From Candidatus Bathyarchaeota archaeon (GTDB taxonomy: Archaea > Thermoproteota > Bathyarchaeia > TCS64 > PIYN01), in contig PIYN01000009.1 of the NCBI GenBank assembly GCA_003601775.1, positions 1 to 59,607 on the forward strand: a stretch of DNA of 59,607 nucleotides. Reading direction: 5' to 3'. Shown piece by piece: positions 8,468-17,579 of the stretch. The translations under genes were made by a program, and so were the position numbers. Positions within the stretch are counted from its first letter, which is position 1, and each line of letters starts with the position of its first letter. Under the pieces are notes generated by a model. That model was not told the origin of the DNA and did no database searches. It saw nothing but the letters and a program-made list of their open reading frames with translations.

Positions 8468-9466
8468 ATGCTGAGACTGGGCCTCATCGGCTGCGGCAAA
8501 GTCGCCACGATGTTCCATCTCAAGGCGATCAGGGAGGTGGAGGAGATCTCGTTGGTGGCCGTCTCGGATATAGACGCTGAGAGGATGGAGGAGGTGAGGA
8601 GGGCGTCAGGCGCCAAGAGGGGTTACCTGAACTACCTGGAGATGCTGGAGGACCCTGAGGTCCAGGGGGTGGTGGTCTGCACCCCTCCGAGGCTCCATAG
8701 GGAGATGGTCCTCAACACCGTGGAGGGGGGGAAGCACGTCCTATGTGAGAAGCCCCTCGCGAGGACCAGGGAGGGGTGCTTCGAGATCAAGAGGGCCTCG
8801 GAGGAGAGAGGGGTGGTCGTCCTCCCGGTGCATAACTACCTCTTCACCCCAGCCCTCTCCTCAGCCCGCTCCCTCATCAGACAGGGCTCGATAGGCCGGA
8901 TCAACCTCCTGAGAATGAGGTTCGAGAACAGCCTGGGGACCTATAGGCCGAGGACCGACTTCAGGCTGAGGGAGCCCTTCGGGATCATCGAGGACCTCCT
9001 CCCCCACGTCCTATCCATCTCCCAGTGGATCGTGGGAGGGGTCGAAGAGATCGCCGACCTTAGGGTCTGGAGGAAGAAGTACCCCGTCCCCGATAACGCC
9101 TCTCTCAAGTTCACCCTCAAGGACGACATCCCCCTCGAGGCGACCCTCAGCTGGACGAAGCTGATACCGACCTTCAGGGTAGAGGTGTGGGGCGAGGGGG
9201 GGAGGATGGAGCTCGACCTCATGAGGTCTCCCCACAGCTTCAAGCTCGTCTCAGAGGAGAGGGAGACGAAGATAAGGCTGGGCGGAGGCCTCAGGGAGTA
9301 CCTGGACCTGGTGAGGCTCAGGCACCCCTCCTTCAGAAACCAGTACCTCCACTTCCTCAAGGTCATCAAGGGTGAGGCCGAGCCGGTGATCTCCCTAGAG
9401 GAGGAGGCGGAAATCGTGAGGACTATAGGGGAGGTCGTCTCGATCCTCCCAGATAAATACTCTTAA
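8468..9466 (+). CDS. Gfo/Idh/MocA family oxidoreductase
   Basis: A 332-residue NAD(P)-dependent dehydrogenase. The N-terminus MLRLGLIGCGKVA is the Rossmann dinucleotide loop, followed by AVSDIDAERM, GVVVCTPPRLH and the family signature CEKPLARTREG near residue 95; the C-terminal half is the alpha/beta substrate domain. Substrates in this family are sugars, inositols or related polyols, and cannot be assigned here. The frame is open 20 codons upstream, but ATG at 8468 starts exactly at the Rossmann strand and lies 28 bp after a TATA box, arguing for a leaderless start there. Confidence 0.85.
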   Translation: MLRLGLIGCGKVATMFHLKAIREVEEISLVAVSDIDAERMEEVRRASGAKRGYLNYLEMLEDPEVQGVVVCTPPRLHREMVLNTVEGGKHVLCEKPLARTREGCFEIKRASEERGVVVLPVHNYLFTPALSSARSLIRQGSIGRINLLRMRFENSLGTYRPRTDFRLREPFGIIEDLLPHVLSISQWIVGGVEEIADLRVWRKKYPVPDNASLKFTLKDDIPLEATLSWTKLIPTFRVEVWGEGGRMELDLMRSPHSFKLVSEERETKIRLGGGLREYLDLVRLRHPSFRNQYLHFLKVIKGEAEPVISLEEEAEIVRTIGEVVSILPDKYS

Positions 9467-9520
9467 GGAACGAGGTGGATTAATAAGGTGAAGCCCAGAT
9501 GTTCTTGCGGGGGGTGACCC

Positions 9521-10390
9521 TTGGGTAGTGTGGCTATTGTAAGGGTCGAGGGCGACGTGGGAGAGGCTGTGGAGAGGGGTATCGAACTCCTCGGGGGGGC
9601 GGGGATAGAGAAGGGTTCTCACGTGGTCATCAAGCCCAATATCTGTAACTCCAAGAACCCCTATGGGATGGTGATAACGGACTTCCGGGTTATAGAGAGC
9701 GCCGTCGTGGTGGCGAGGAGGTACACCGATAGGATCACCATCGTCGAGTCAGATAACATCTCGGGAAGCGCTGAGAAGAGGGCGGTCGAGTCCGGCCTCC
9801 TTGAGAAAGTCGAGGAGTGGGGCGTCGAGTTCAAGAACCTGAGCAGGGACGAGTTCGAGGAGCACGAGGTGGCCGGCGCCAAGATCCGCATACCGAGGAC
9901 GGTCCTCGAGGCCGACTACCTCATGAACCTCCCGAAGATGAAGACCTGCGGCCCGACCCTCGTGACCCTCTCCATGAAGAACCTCTTCGGGGTCCTCGTC
10001 AGGGGGAAGAAGAAGAGACTGCACAAGCACTTGGACGAACTCCTCCCCTACCTCAGCAAGGTCGTGAGGCAGGACCTCATCATCGTGGACGGAATCGTCT
10101 GCATGGAGGGGAACGGCCCGGTCATAGGGACCCCGAGGAGGATGGACCTCGTCGTGGTGGGGAGGAACCCCGTGGAGGTGGACTCCGTCTGCGCCAGGAT
10201 CATGGGCTTTGACCCCGGAGAAGTGAGGCATATCGTGAACGCCGCGAGGATGGGGATCGGCGAGATGGACCTCAGGAAGATCAGGGTCCTGGGGGAGAGG
10301 CTGGAGGACGTCTCCGCCCGCTTCGAGAGACCCTACTCCCTCCGAGCGACCCTGAGGTCCATAAAGTCGATTAGGAAGATCTACCTTTAA
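9521..10390 (+). CDS. DUF362 domain protein
   Basis: A 289-residue protein matching the DUF362 fold. It shows the conserved KPNICN motif near residue 37, VVESDN-like and NLPKMKTC segments, SMKNLFGV near residue 160, DGIVCMEGNGP near residue 195, and NPVEVDSVCARIMGF. DUF362 proteins are poorly characterised; many occur beside Fe-S or redox genes and some carry a C-terminal ferredoxin domain, which this one lacks. The start is TTG preceded by a GGGGGGTGA Shine-Dalgarno six bases upstream. Function is unknown. Confidence 0.8.
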   Translation: MGSVAIVRVEGDVGEAVERGIELLGGAGIEKGSHVVIKPNICNSKNPYGMVITDFRVIESAVVVARRYTDRITIVESDNISGSAEKRAVESGLLEKVEEWGVEFKNLSRDEFEEHEVAGAKIRIPRTVLEADYLMNLPKMKTCGPTLVTLSMKNLFGVLVRGKKKRLHKHLDELLPYLSKVVRQDLIIVDGIVCMEGNGPVIGTPRRMDLVVVGRNPVEVDSVCARIMGFDPGEVRHIVNAARMGIGEMDLRKIRVLGERLEDVSARFERPYSLRATLRSIKSIRKIYL

Positions 10391-10419
10391 ATTGCCGGAG
10401 CCATCAAAGGCGACTTAAA

Positions 10420-10467
10420 TCGACGATTGTCGTTCTCTCTCTTTATGATCGTCGAAAGACTTTAATA
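10420..10467 (+). promoter_or_regulatory. Promoter of the HMGCS operon with an 8-bp inverted repeat
   Basis: TCGACGAT at 10420-10427 and ATCGTCGA at 10448-10455 form a perfect inverted repeat with a 20-bp spacer. Immediately after it lies TTTAATAA (about 10460-10467), a plausible TATA box about 47 bp before the TTG start. The repeat position suits an operator or activator site just upstream of the TATA element. The binding protein is unknown. Confidence 0.4.
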
Positions 10468-10510
10468 AGAAAAGGGAAAGTAAGGATTAGTCTCCCGGGG
10501 TGGGTGGATA

Positions 10511-11551
10511 TTGAAGACGGCTAAGACCGTGGGGATAGTGGGGTATGGGGCCTACATCCCGAGGAACCGGTTGAAGGTCTCCGAGATCTCCCACGTCTGG
10601 GGTGGCGGGGGGGCGCCGATCCAGGAGAAGGCCGTCGCGGATATCGATGAGGACGCCGTCACGATAGCGGTGGAGGCCGCGAGGTACGCGGTCAAGAGGG
10701 CGGGGATCGACCCCAGGGAGATAGGGGCCATCTACGTTGGGACGGAGTCGAAGCCCTACGCCGTGAAGCCCTGCGGGACAATCGTCGCCGAGGCGATAGG
10801 GGCGACGCCCTGCGTCACCGCCGCGGACTATGAATTCGCCTGCAAGGCGGGGACGGAGGCCTTCCAGACCTGTATGGGCCTCGTCTCCAGCGGTATGGTG
10901 AAATATGCCATGGCGATAGGGGCGGACACCGCCCAGGGGAGGCCCGCAGACGCCCTCGAGTACACGGCCGCCTGCGGCGGCGCGGCCTTCATCTTCGGTT
11001 TGAAGAATCATCGGACCCTGGCCTATATCGAGGGGTCCTACTCCTATACGACGGATACCCCGGATTTCTGGAGGAGGAGTAGGGAGCCCTACCCGAGGCA
11101 TGGGAGCCGCTTCACGGGGACGCCAGCCTACTTCCACCACATCGTTGGGGCGGTGAAGGGGCTGATGGGGGAGCTGGGTTACGGTCCAGAGGACTTCGAC
11201 TATGCGGTCTTCCATCAGCCCAATACGAAGTTCCCCATCAAGGTGGCGAAGATGCTCGGCTTCCCCATGGACGCCATCAAGCCCGGGCTGATCGTCCCCT
11301 TCGTGGGGAACACCTACGCGGGTTCAACGCTCCTCGGACTCGCCTCCGTCCTCGACGTCGCCAACCCTGGGGATAGGATCCTCGTCGCCTCCTATGGCTC
11401 CGGCGCTGGGAGCGATGCCTTCAGTCTGGTGGTGCAGGACGCCATCAGCAACGACCGGAGGTTGGATCCGGCAGTCTCCATCTTTATAAATAGGAAGAGG
11501 TACATAGACTACTCCTTGTACGCCAGGCTGAGGGGAAAGATCCTGACATGA
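10511..11551 (+). CDS. Hydroxymethylglutaryl-CoA synthase (archaeal)
   Basis: A 346-residue archaeal HMG-CoA synthase, the enzyme condensing acetoacetyl-CoA with acetyl-CoA in the mevalonate pathway to isoprenoid lipids. The catalytic Cys is in [12 protein letters not shown], the His in [10 protein letters not shown], and the C-terminal [11 protein letters not shown] loop is present, so the active site looks intact. The start is TTG behind GGGTGGGTGG. The stop overlaps the thiolase-like gene as ATGA. In archaea HMGCS forms a complex with thiolase and a DUF35 protein, and the three genes are together here. Confidence 0.95.
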   Translation: MKTAKTVGIVGYGAYIPRNRLKVSEISHVWGGGGAPIQEKAVADIDEDAVTIAVEAARYAVKRAGIDPREIGAIYVGTESKPYAVKPCGTIVAEAIGATPCVTAADYEFACKAGTEAFQTCMGLVSSGMVKYAMAIGADTAQGRPADALEYTAACGGAAFIFGLKNHRTLAYIEGSYSYTTDTPDFWRRSREPYPRHGSRFTGTPAYFHHIVGAVKGLMGELGYGPEDFDYAVFHQPNTKFPIKVAKMLGFPMDAIKPGLIVPFVGNTYAGSTLLGLASVLDVANPGDRILVASYGSGAGSDAFSLVVQDAISNDRRLDPAVSIFINRKRYIDYSLYARLRGKILT

Positions 11552-12708
11552 GGAAGGTCGCCGTCTTAGGGGTCGGATGCACGAAGGTGGGGGAGCACTG
11601 GAAGCGCTCCCTCAGGGACCTCTTCGTCGAGGCGTCACTAAGGGCCATCGAGGACTCGGGCGTGGAGGAGATCGACGGTCTCTACGTCTCCAACATGGCC
11701 TCAGGCCCCCTCCAACATCAGGAGCACCTGGGGGCGGTGATGGCCGACGCCCTCGCGGTGAACCCGATCCCGGCCGTGAGGGTTGAGGCGGCCTCCGCGA
11801 GCGGGGGGGTCGCCTTCCACGAGGGTGTGAAGGCCGTCGCCTCGGGGATGAGCGACTTCGTCCTCGTCGGCGGCGTGGAGAAGATGACGGACCGCCTCCC
11901 ACCAGAGGTCGCCTCGACGCTCATCATGTCGGAGGACCAGGAGTACACGGCCTACACCGGCGTCACCAACATCGGCCTCTCCGCGATCCTGAAGCGCCTA
12001 TACATGGACCGATTCGACGTGAAGCCAGAGGAGATCGCCATGCTCCCAGTGATAGACCATGAGAACGCGGCCTCCAACCCCTACGCCCAGTACCCCTTCA
12101 AGACGAGCATCGAGAGGGTCCTGAACTCCCCCATGGAGGCCGACCCCGTCCACCTCCTGGAGTGCTCGGGCATCGGAGACGGCGCCGCAGCCGTCGTCCT
12201 CGGCCCGGCGAATGAGAGCGAGACCTCCGACCACCCCTTGGTGACGGTCTCCGCCTCCGCTGTGGCCACGGATACCCTGAACCTGACGAACCGAGAGGAT
12301 CCGCTTACGCTCAGGGCCGTGAGGGGGGCTGCCGAGGAGGCCTACGCCAGGGCCAAGTTGACGCCGAGGGACGTCGACGTCCTCGAGATCCACGATGAGG
12401 TCTCCATCCTCGGCGTCCTCTCCCTCGAGGACCTCGGCTTCGCGGAGAAGGGGAAGGGGGCGAGCCTCGCCGCGAGCGGGGCCATCTCCCTCAGTGGGGA
12501 GACGCCGACGAATACCTTCGGGGGCCTCAAGGCGAGGGGAAACCCCCTGGGAGCGACCGGACTGTATCAGATCGTGGAGCTCACCTGGCAGCTGAGGGGG
12601 GAGGCGGGGAAGAACCAGGTTGATGGGGCTGAGGTGGGGCTGGCCCAGAACATGGGGGGCGTGGGCTCCACCTGCGCCGTGAATATCCTGAGGAGGGAGG
12701 ATCTATGA
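11548..12708 (+). CDS. Thiolase-family protein of the HMGCS complex, catalytic Cys and His replaced
   Basis: A 386-residue protein that matches archaeal acetoacetyl-CoA thiolase throughout ([18 protein letters not shown] at the start, [19 protein letters not shown] and QNMGGVGS). The position expected for the nucleophilic Cys reads EAASASGG, with Ser83 (codon TCC at 11794-11796). The GHPxGATG motif reads GNPLGATG, with Asn332 in place of His (codon at 12541). His282 in EIHDEV is kept, but the usual HDCFT context is changed. It overlaps its neighbours on both sides by four bases. Inference: it may be a structural or altered-activity subunit; a sequence error would need two independent changes. 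Confidence 0.85.
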   Translation: MRKVAVLGVGCTKVGEHWKRSLRDLFVEASLRAIEDSGVEEIDGLYVSNMASGPLQHQEHLGAVMADALAVNPIPAVRVEAASASGGVAFHEGVKAVASGMSDFVLVGGVEKMTDRLPPEVASTLIMSEDQEYTAYTGVTNIGLSAILKRLYMDRFDVKPEEIAMLPVIDHENAASNPYAQYPFKTSIERVLNSPMEADPVHLLECSGIGDGAAAVVLGPANESETSDHPLVTVSASAVATDTLNLTNREDPLTLRAVRGAAEEAYARAKLTPRDVDVLEIHDEVSILGVLSLEDLGFAEKGKGASLAASGAISLSGETPTNTFGGLKARGNPLGATGLYQIVELTWQLRGEAGKNQVDGAEVGLAQNMGGVGSTCAVNILRREDL

Positions 12709-13100
12709 GCGTCCCCAGGTATTGGCGGGAGATCAAGTACAGGTACCGGTTGCTGGGCTGCATGTGTAAAGAGTGTGGCTCGGTCTTCTTCCCGAGGAGG
12801 CATATCTGCCTCAAGTGTGGCTCGAGGGACCTTGAGGAGGTGAAGCTGAGCGAGAGGGGGAGGGTCGTCTCCTACACCGTTGTGAGGAACCCGCCCAAGG
12901 AGTACGAGAAGTACGCCCCCTACATCGTCGCCCTCATAGAGCTGGGGGACGGAGCCCGGATCCTCTCCCAGGTCGTCGACTGTGAGCCCGAGGAGGTCCA
13001 CCTGGGGATGGAGGTGGAGGCGACCTTCAGGAGGGTCCGGGAGGACGGCCCCTCAGGGATCATAGAGTACGGTTATAAGTTCAGACCGGTGATCAGTTGA
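12705..13100 (+). CDS. DUF35 OB-fold protein with zinc ribbon (HMGCS/thiolase partner)
   Basis: A 131-residue protein: an N-terminal rubredoxin-like zinc ribbon (CKECGSVFFPRRHICLKCGS, residues about 20-40) followed by an OB fold (GRVVSYTVV onward). In archaea the DUF35 protein bridges thiolase and HMG-CoA synthase so that acetoacetyl-CoA is channelled through a shared CoA site. All four zinc-ligand cysteines are present. The start ATG overlaps the stop of the thiolase-like gene, consistent with stoichiometric production of a three-part complex. Confidence 0.9.
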   Translation: MSVPRYWREIKYRYRLLGCMCKECGSVFFPRRHICLKCGSRDLEEVKLSERGRVVSYTVVRNPPKEYEKYAPYIVALIELGDGARILSQVVDCEPEEVHLGMEVEATFRRVREDGPSGIIEYGYKFRPVIS

Positions 13101-13110
13101 GTGAGGGGAT

Positions 13111-14634
13111 ATGCCCGAAAGGGACCTCTACGAGAGGATCATCGAGATCGCGAAGCGGAGGGGCTTCTTCTGGCCCTCCTTCGAGATCTACGGCGGGATG
13201 AGCGGCTTCGTCACCTTCGGGGACCTGGGGACGAGGCTGAGGAGGAACATCGAGGAGAGGTGGAGGGACCTCTTCATCAGGAGGCAGGGCTTCCTTGAGC
13301 TCTCGACGCCCATCATAAACCCCAGCCGTGTCTTCGAGGCCTCGGGGCACCTCGCCCACTTCAAGGAGTACCTCGTCGAGTGCTCCCGCTGCGGCAGGAG
13401 GTTCAGGGCGGATCAGATCATCGAGGAGGAGACGGGGCTGGAGTACGTGGAGGGGATGACGGTGGAGGAGATGGTGAGGATCATGGAGGAGAAGGGGGTG
13501 AGGTGCCCGGAGTGCGGCGGCGACTTCAAGGAGCCCATAGAGTTCATGACGATGTTCAGGACCTCCATAGGGGCGACGGGGAAGGAGACGGGGTACGGAC
13601 GGCCGGAGGCGGCGCAGGGGATGTTCATCAACTTCAGGAGGGGCTTCGAGCTCGCCAGGGAGAAGCTCCCCTTCGCCCTCGCCCAGACCGGCCGGGTCCT
13701 GAGGAACGAGATCTCCCCGAGGAAGGGTGTGATACGCCTCAGGGAGTTCACCATCATGGAGCTGGAGCTCTTCTTCGACCCCGAGGAGCCAGGGTGTGCC
13801 CGCTTCGAGGAGGTGGCTGAGGAGCCTGTGAGGATACTCTCGGAGGAGATGCAGCTCAAGGGCGTCAGGGAGCCAGTGGAGCTGAGGCTGAGGGAGGCGC
13901 TGGAGGAGGACCTCATAAAGACTGTCTGGCAGGCCTACTTCATGGGTCTCTCCAAGCGCTTCGTCGCCCACCTGGGGGTGCCGCCTGAGAGGCAGCGCTT
14001 CAGGGCCCAGCTCCCCGAGGAGAGGGCCCACTACTCCGCTCAGACCTACGACCACGAGGTCCTCCTGGACCGTTGGGGGTGGGTGGAGGTCGCGGGGCAC
14101 GCCTACAGGACGGACTACGACCTCAGGGCCCATGCAGAGGCGAGCGGCCTCGACATGACGGTCCTCACGGGGAGAGGAGAGCGGGTCCTCCCCCACGTCG
14201 TCGAGCCCAGCTTCGGCCTGGAGCGCCTCACCTACGTCTCCATGGAGTACGCCTATAGGAGGGTGAAGAAGAGGACAGTCCTCTCCTTCCCCAGGGACAT
14301 CGCCCCCACGAACGTCACGGTCCTCCCCCTCGTGACCCGGGACGGGCTCCCCGAGAAGGCCCGTGAGGTCTACAGGCTCCTCCTGGACGAGGGCTTCCTC
14401 GTCGACTATGACGAGAAGGGGTCCATAGGGAGGCGCTACGCGAAGGCCGACGAGATCGGAACACCCATAGCCGTCACCGTGGACTATCAGACCCTCGAGG
14501 ACGAGACAGTCACCCTCAGGGACAGAGACACCTGGAGGCAGGTGAGACAGAAAATAGAGATGCTCCCTGGGTTGCTGAGGAGATACCTCCGCTACCAACT
14601 CGACTTCCAAGATCTCGGAGAAGAACTCAAATAA
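13111..14634 (+). CDS. glyS: Glycyl-tRNA synthetase (archaeal/eukaryotic alpha2 type)
   Basis: A 507-residue class II synthetase, somewhat shorter than many archaeal GlyRS. It has motif 1 around GFLELSTPIINPS, the ASGHLAHFKEYLVEC segment typical of GlyRS, a zinc-like insertion with paired CxxC motifs (CSRCG and CPECG), motif 2 near RNEISPRKGVIRLREF, motif 3 as FGLERLTY, and a C-terminal anticodon-binding domain beginning around residue 400. It starts 10 bp after the DUF35 stop and looks cotranscribed with the mevalonate genes. Confidence 0.93.
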   Translation: MPERDLYERIIEIAKRRGFFWPSFEIYGGMSGFVTFGDLGTRLRRNIEERWRDLFIRRQGFLELSTPIINPSRVFEASGHLAHFKEYLVECSRCGRRFRADQIIEEETGLEYVEGMTVEEMVRIMEEKGVRCPECGGDFKEPIEFMTMFRTSIGATGKETGYGRPEAAQGMFINFRRGFELAREKLPFALAQTGRVLRNEISPRKGVIRLREFTIMELELFFDPEEPGCARFEEVAEEPVRILSEEMQLKGVREPVELRLREALEEDLIKTVWQAYFMGLSKRFVAHLGVPPERQRFRAQLPEERAHYSAQTYDHEVLLDRWGWVEVAGHAYRTDYDLRAHAEASGLDMTVLTGRGERVLPHVVEPSFGLERLTYVSMEYAYRRVKKRTVLSFPRDIAPTNVTVLPLVTRDGLPEKAREVYRLLLDEGFLVDYDEKGSIGRRYAKADEIGTPIAVTVDYQTLEDETVTLRDRDTWRQVRQKIEMLPGLLRRYLRYQLDFQDLGEELK

Positions 14635-14738
14635 GAGGGTCTTCTCCTTAATCTCGAATATTATCTTTGTAGTTCAACAAAAATTGTAAAGGTTTTTGGA
14701 ACGAAGTCCCTCTAAAGTGGAGAGTTTACGATAGATCA

Positions 14739-15767
14739 TTATTGTAGTTTTAATATATCTCCCCTATAACCAAACCTTTCAAGGAGACGCCTGGCATAAC
14801 TAATAATGCCCGCTGTACTATAATGTACTTCTATATATAGCCCGTTAGATAGTCTTTTTGGTGCCCTGAAATTATTACCGTAACGATGCTTCGGCTCCGT
14901 ATTCACTAAATACCTCTTAGGTCCAGCAGGTATGGGACAATCGATTTTTCTTAATTTCCCATTTTTAATGAGCCACTCCGCAGTTTGGGTTAAAATTTCA
15001 TAAGAATTTCTAATATTATAAACATTATTGCCAATTATCATTTTTCTTGGTCGAGTTCCTCCCCACGTTGAAGTTCCGGAAGGAATGATCTCCGTTTCTT
15101 CTGTGGGTACAATCAATTCTGTAATTTTCTCTTTTAAGAAATCTTCAATCTCCGAAGGCTCAAATTCATAATCTGGATAACCTTCTCCAAGAAGCCCTTT
15201 AAAAACTGGTATTAGTCCTCTAATTAATTCCTCCGGATCATCCACCAAAGAATTCCAAATCTCATCTAATATCTGAAGCTTTCTGATGAGATTCTCAATG
15301 TTTTCAATGTTCTCCTTAGAGATTGTTTTAAGTTTTCTCAGAGTTGCCATCGTATCATCTCTTTCAATATCCGTCTTCCAGAGTATCCGTTCCCCCATCT
15401 TAGTGCCTTCTTGAAAAGCTTTAAATAATATCCACACTCCTCCGTTAGTTAAGAGACCATATTTGGTCCCCTCTCCAAAACAGTACTTCGCTAATTGACT
15501 AACAATCTCCTTTCGTTCTATATCTGCAGACAATTTCTTTGTTTCAATAAAGAGAATCTCCTTTCCATTCTTTAGAAGACAATAGTCTGGAGTACCTTCT
15601 TCTGTAGAGAGGTTAGGCATGACTTCTTCTGGATTCTCAGGATTCCACCCCAAACTCTTTAAAATGGGATTTACTATCTGATATCTCACTGCCATCTCAT
15701 TTCGCTCATAAATAGAGCGATATTTCTTAATTCTCTCAATAACATCCCTTAATACTGTTTCAAGCAT
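14739..15767 (-). CDS. Type I restriction HsdR N-terminal-like PD-(D/E)xK nuclease, AT-rich
   Basis: A 342-residue protein resembling stand-alone proteins annotated as HsdR N-terminal domain or predicted type IV restriction endonuclease. The nuclease core is at residues about 60-85: GTPDYCLLKNG followed by LFIETKKL, giving Asp, Glu and Lys of PD-(D/E)xK. Residues about 95-125 (YGLLTNGGVWILF) complete the fold. The C-terminal part (VNTEPKHRYGNNF, GLYIEVHYSTAGII) is a separate small domain seen in such proteins. Its codons and flanks are strikingly AT-rich against the GC-rich surroundings, so horizontal acquisition is likely. No partner methylase is adjacent. Confidence 0.75.
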   Translation of the reverse strand: MLETVLRDVIERIKKYRSIYERNEMAVRYQIVNPILKSLGWNPENPEEVMPNLSTEEGTPDYCLLKNGKEILFIETKKLSADIERKEIVSQLAKYCFGEGTKYGLLTNGGVWILFKAFQEGTKMGERILWKTDIERDDTMATLRKLKTISKENIENIENLIRKLQILDEIWNSLVDDPEELIRGLIPVFKGLLGEGYPDYEFEPSEIEDFLKEKITELIVPTEETEIIPSGTSTWGGTRPRKMIIGNNVYNIRNSYEILTQTAEWLIKNGKLRKIDCPIPAGPKRYLVNTEPKHRYGNNFRAPKRLSNGLYIEVHYSTAGIISYARRLLERFGYRGDILKLQ

Positions 15768-15950
15768 TCTTTACTACTCTCCTATCCCTTTATCAATTAA
15801 GCTCGATTCTTAACTTCCTCAAACTTTAAACTTAAGAAGATGTATATATTTATAATGATTAATGATTTTTAGAGATTAATACGATTAAAGTTAATTTACC
15901 TTAAAGTTTATTTTTCAAAATCCCTGGCTGTAAATTGAAAAGTTGAGAGT

Positions 15951-16376
15951 TTAGATGTCGAATACTACCCTTAAGGACCAAAGGTTCCCCTCTTTCTTGA
16001 TCTCCATCAGGTGGTAGGTGATAGCCTTGATCTCCGTCCTTGCCTCATGCCTCTCCAGGTCGAAGGGCTCGCCCCGGCACCTCGCCCTCAACTTGGTCCT
16101 GTCCTCGTTGAACTTGACCTCGACCTTGGAGAAGAGGAGGTTCTCCACGTCCTTCATGAAGAGGAACTCCTCGAGGAAGTTGTAGAGGAGCTCCCCCAGG
16201 TCCCTCCCGCTCACCTCGAACTCCCTCTCCACCCTCGGCTTTATCTTCTCCAGGGGGGTCATCGCGTTGAACATGGCGAGGGCCATATTCTCGAAGGCCT
16301 CCTCGAGGCTGGTGCCGTAGCTCCTCACGGCCAAGTCGGCGATGGCTTCGTCCTCAAGGTACTCGAACTTCTTCAT
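15951..16376 (-). CDS. Archease (tRNA ligase RtcB activator)
   Basis: A 141-residue protein of the normal archease length. It shows the DEAIADLAVRSYG start with the conserved acidic residue, LEEAFENMALAMF, LLYNFLEEFLFM, EPFDLERH, the EIKAITYHLMEI motif, and a C-terminal VVFDI. Archease accelerates guanylylation and metal use of the RNA ligase RtcB in tRNA splicing. The ATG start is chosen from family alignment. It lies downstream of the asparagine synthetase gene on the same strand with about 95 bp between. Confidence 0.93.
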   Translation of the reverse strand: MKKFEYLEDEAIADLAVRSYGTSLEEAFENMALAMFNAMTPLEKIKPRVEREFEVSGRDLGELLYNFLEEFLFMKDVENLLFSKVEVKFNEDRTKLRARCRGEPFDLERHEARTEIKAITYHLMEIKKEGNLWSLRVVFDI

Positions 16377-16472
16377 CTCTCAGACTTAGGAGTCCCCGGG
16401 GATTTAAACATACCCAATTTGGGGGTTTCTGGATTGAGAAACGGGAGGCTCCTTGAGAGGGCCCTGACCCTC

Positions 16473-17462
16473 TCAGGGGGAGGGGATGCCGGGGACCTTG
16501 GGGAAGGGGACGGCCTCCCAGATCTTGGGGACGCCGCAGAGGTACCTCGTGAGCCTCTCGATGCCTATCCCGAAGCCGGCTGAGGGGACGATCCCCTCCT
16601 TGAGCATCTCGAGGTACCAGCCGTAGGCCCTGGGGTCCTCTCCGGTCCTCCTCATCCTCTCGAGGACCCTCTCATACTCGTACTCCCGCTCCCCGCCGGA
16701 GATGGCCTCGCCGAAGCCCTCCGGGTAGAGGAGGTCGAAGTCCCTCAGGATTCCCTTCCTCTCAGGGTCCTCCCGGTCATAGAAGCCCCTCGCCGTCTTG
16801 GGGTAGTCGTAGACGAAGAAGGGATCATCGAACATCGCGGAGAGGTGCTCCTCCGCATCCCAGGGGATCTCGACGCCATAGTCGATGTCGAAGCCCTCAC
16901 CCCTGAGCAGGTCCACGGCCTCCCGGTAGCTGAGCCTCTTGAAGGGGACCGCTGGAACCCTCAGGTCCCTGCCCAGGAACTCCAGCTCCTCCCCGCACCG
17001 ATCCCTGACCCTCGCGCAGACGTACCTCAGCATCCGCTCGGCGAGATCCATCACCTCATGGTAGGTCGCCTCCGCGACCTCCAGGTCCAGCTGCCTGAAC
17101 TCGGCGAGGTGGCGTCCCGTCTTCAGGGCCTCGGGCGGCTCTAAGCGGACGTTGGGTGAGAGGGCGAAGACCTTCCTGAGGGAGCAGACGGCCATCTGCT
17201 TATAGAGGATCATGCTGCTCATGACCTTGAAGGGGTGTCCATAGTAGTCGATGGTGACCTGCTTCGCCCCCCTGATCCCAGGGTCGGTGACGGGCCCTAT
17301 GATCGGAGCGAGTATCTCGACGAAGCCCTCCCCCCTCAGGAAGTCGCGGAGGGCGGAGAGAGCCTCGTCCTGGACCCTCAGTATCGCCCTCATCCTGGGG
17401 CTCCTGATCTCGAGGTACCTCCTATAGAGCTCCTCCTCAAGCCCACGTTCATCGATCCTCAT
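16473..17462 (-). CDS. Archaeal asparagine synthetase A (AsnRS-like catalytic core)
   Basis: A 329-residue class II aminoacyl-tRNA synthetase core without the N-terminal anticodon-binding domain, matching the archaeal AS-AR type that makes asparagine from aspartate, ammonia and ATP. It has motif 1 around FVEILAPIIGPVTD, the aspartyl-group segment VMSSMILYKQMAV, motif 2 near LRKVFALSPNVRLE and HLAEFRQLDLE, and motif 3 as GFGIGIERL. GTG at 17465 precedes the ATG used here. An AsnC/Lrp-type regulator is divergently transcribed next door, echoing the asnC-asnA pairing of enterobacteria. Confidence 0.88.
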   Translation of the reverse strand: MRIDERGLEEELYRRYLEIRSPRMRAILRVQDEALSALRDFLRGEGFVEILAPIIGPVTDPGIRGAKQVTIDYYGHPFKVMSSMILYKQMAVCSLRKVFALSPNVRLEPPEALKTGRHLAEFRQLDLEVAEATYHEVMDLAERMLRYVCARVRDRCGEELEFLGRDLRVPAVPFKRLSYREAVDLLRGEGFDIDYGVEIPWDAEEHLSAMFDDPFFVYDYPKTARGFYDREDPERKGILRDFDLLYPEGFGEAISGGEREYEYERVLERMRRTGEDPRAYGWYLEMLKEGIVPSAGFGIGIERLTRYLCGVPKIWEAVPFPKVPGIPSP

Positions 17463-17501
17463 CACGCCATCACTTACCTAATCCTCCCTCACCCGCCCTC
17501 A

Positions 17502-17560
17502 TATAAAATTATTCCAAATTTCTTTGGAATTTTTATGATTATAGTTAGTCTTTTATATTT
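17502..17560. promoter_or_regulatory. Divergent promoter region with ATTCCAAA/TTTGGAAT palindrome
   Basis: Between the asparagine synthetase and the AsnC-like regulator. A minus-strand TATA (TTTTATAT, 17502-17509) lies about 43 bp before the synthetase ATG. A plus-strand TATA (TTTTATATTT, 17551-17560) lies about 25 bp before the regulator ATG at 17580, which fits a leaderless mRNA. Between them is a perfect 8-bp inverted repeat, ATTCCAAA at 17511-17518 and TTTGGAAT at 17523-17530, placed as an operator for an Lrp-type dimer would be. Confidence 0.55.
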
Positions 17561-17579
17561 TAACTGGTAATATTTACAT

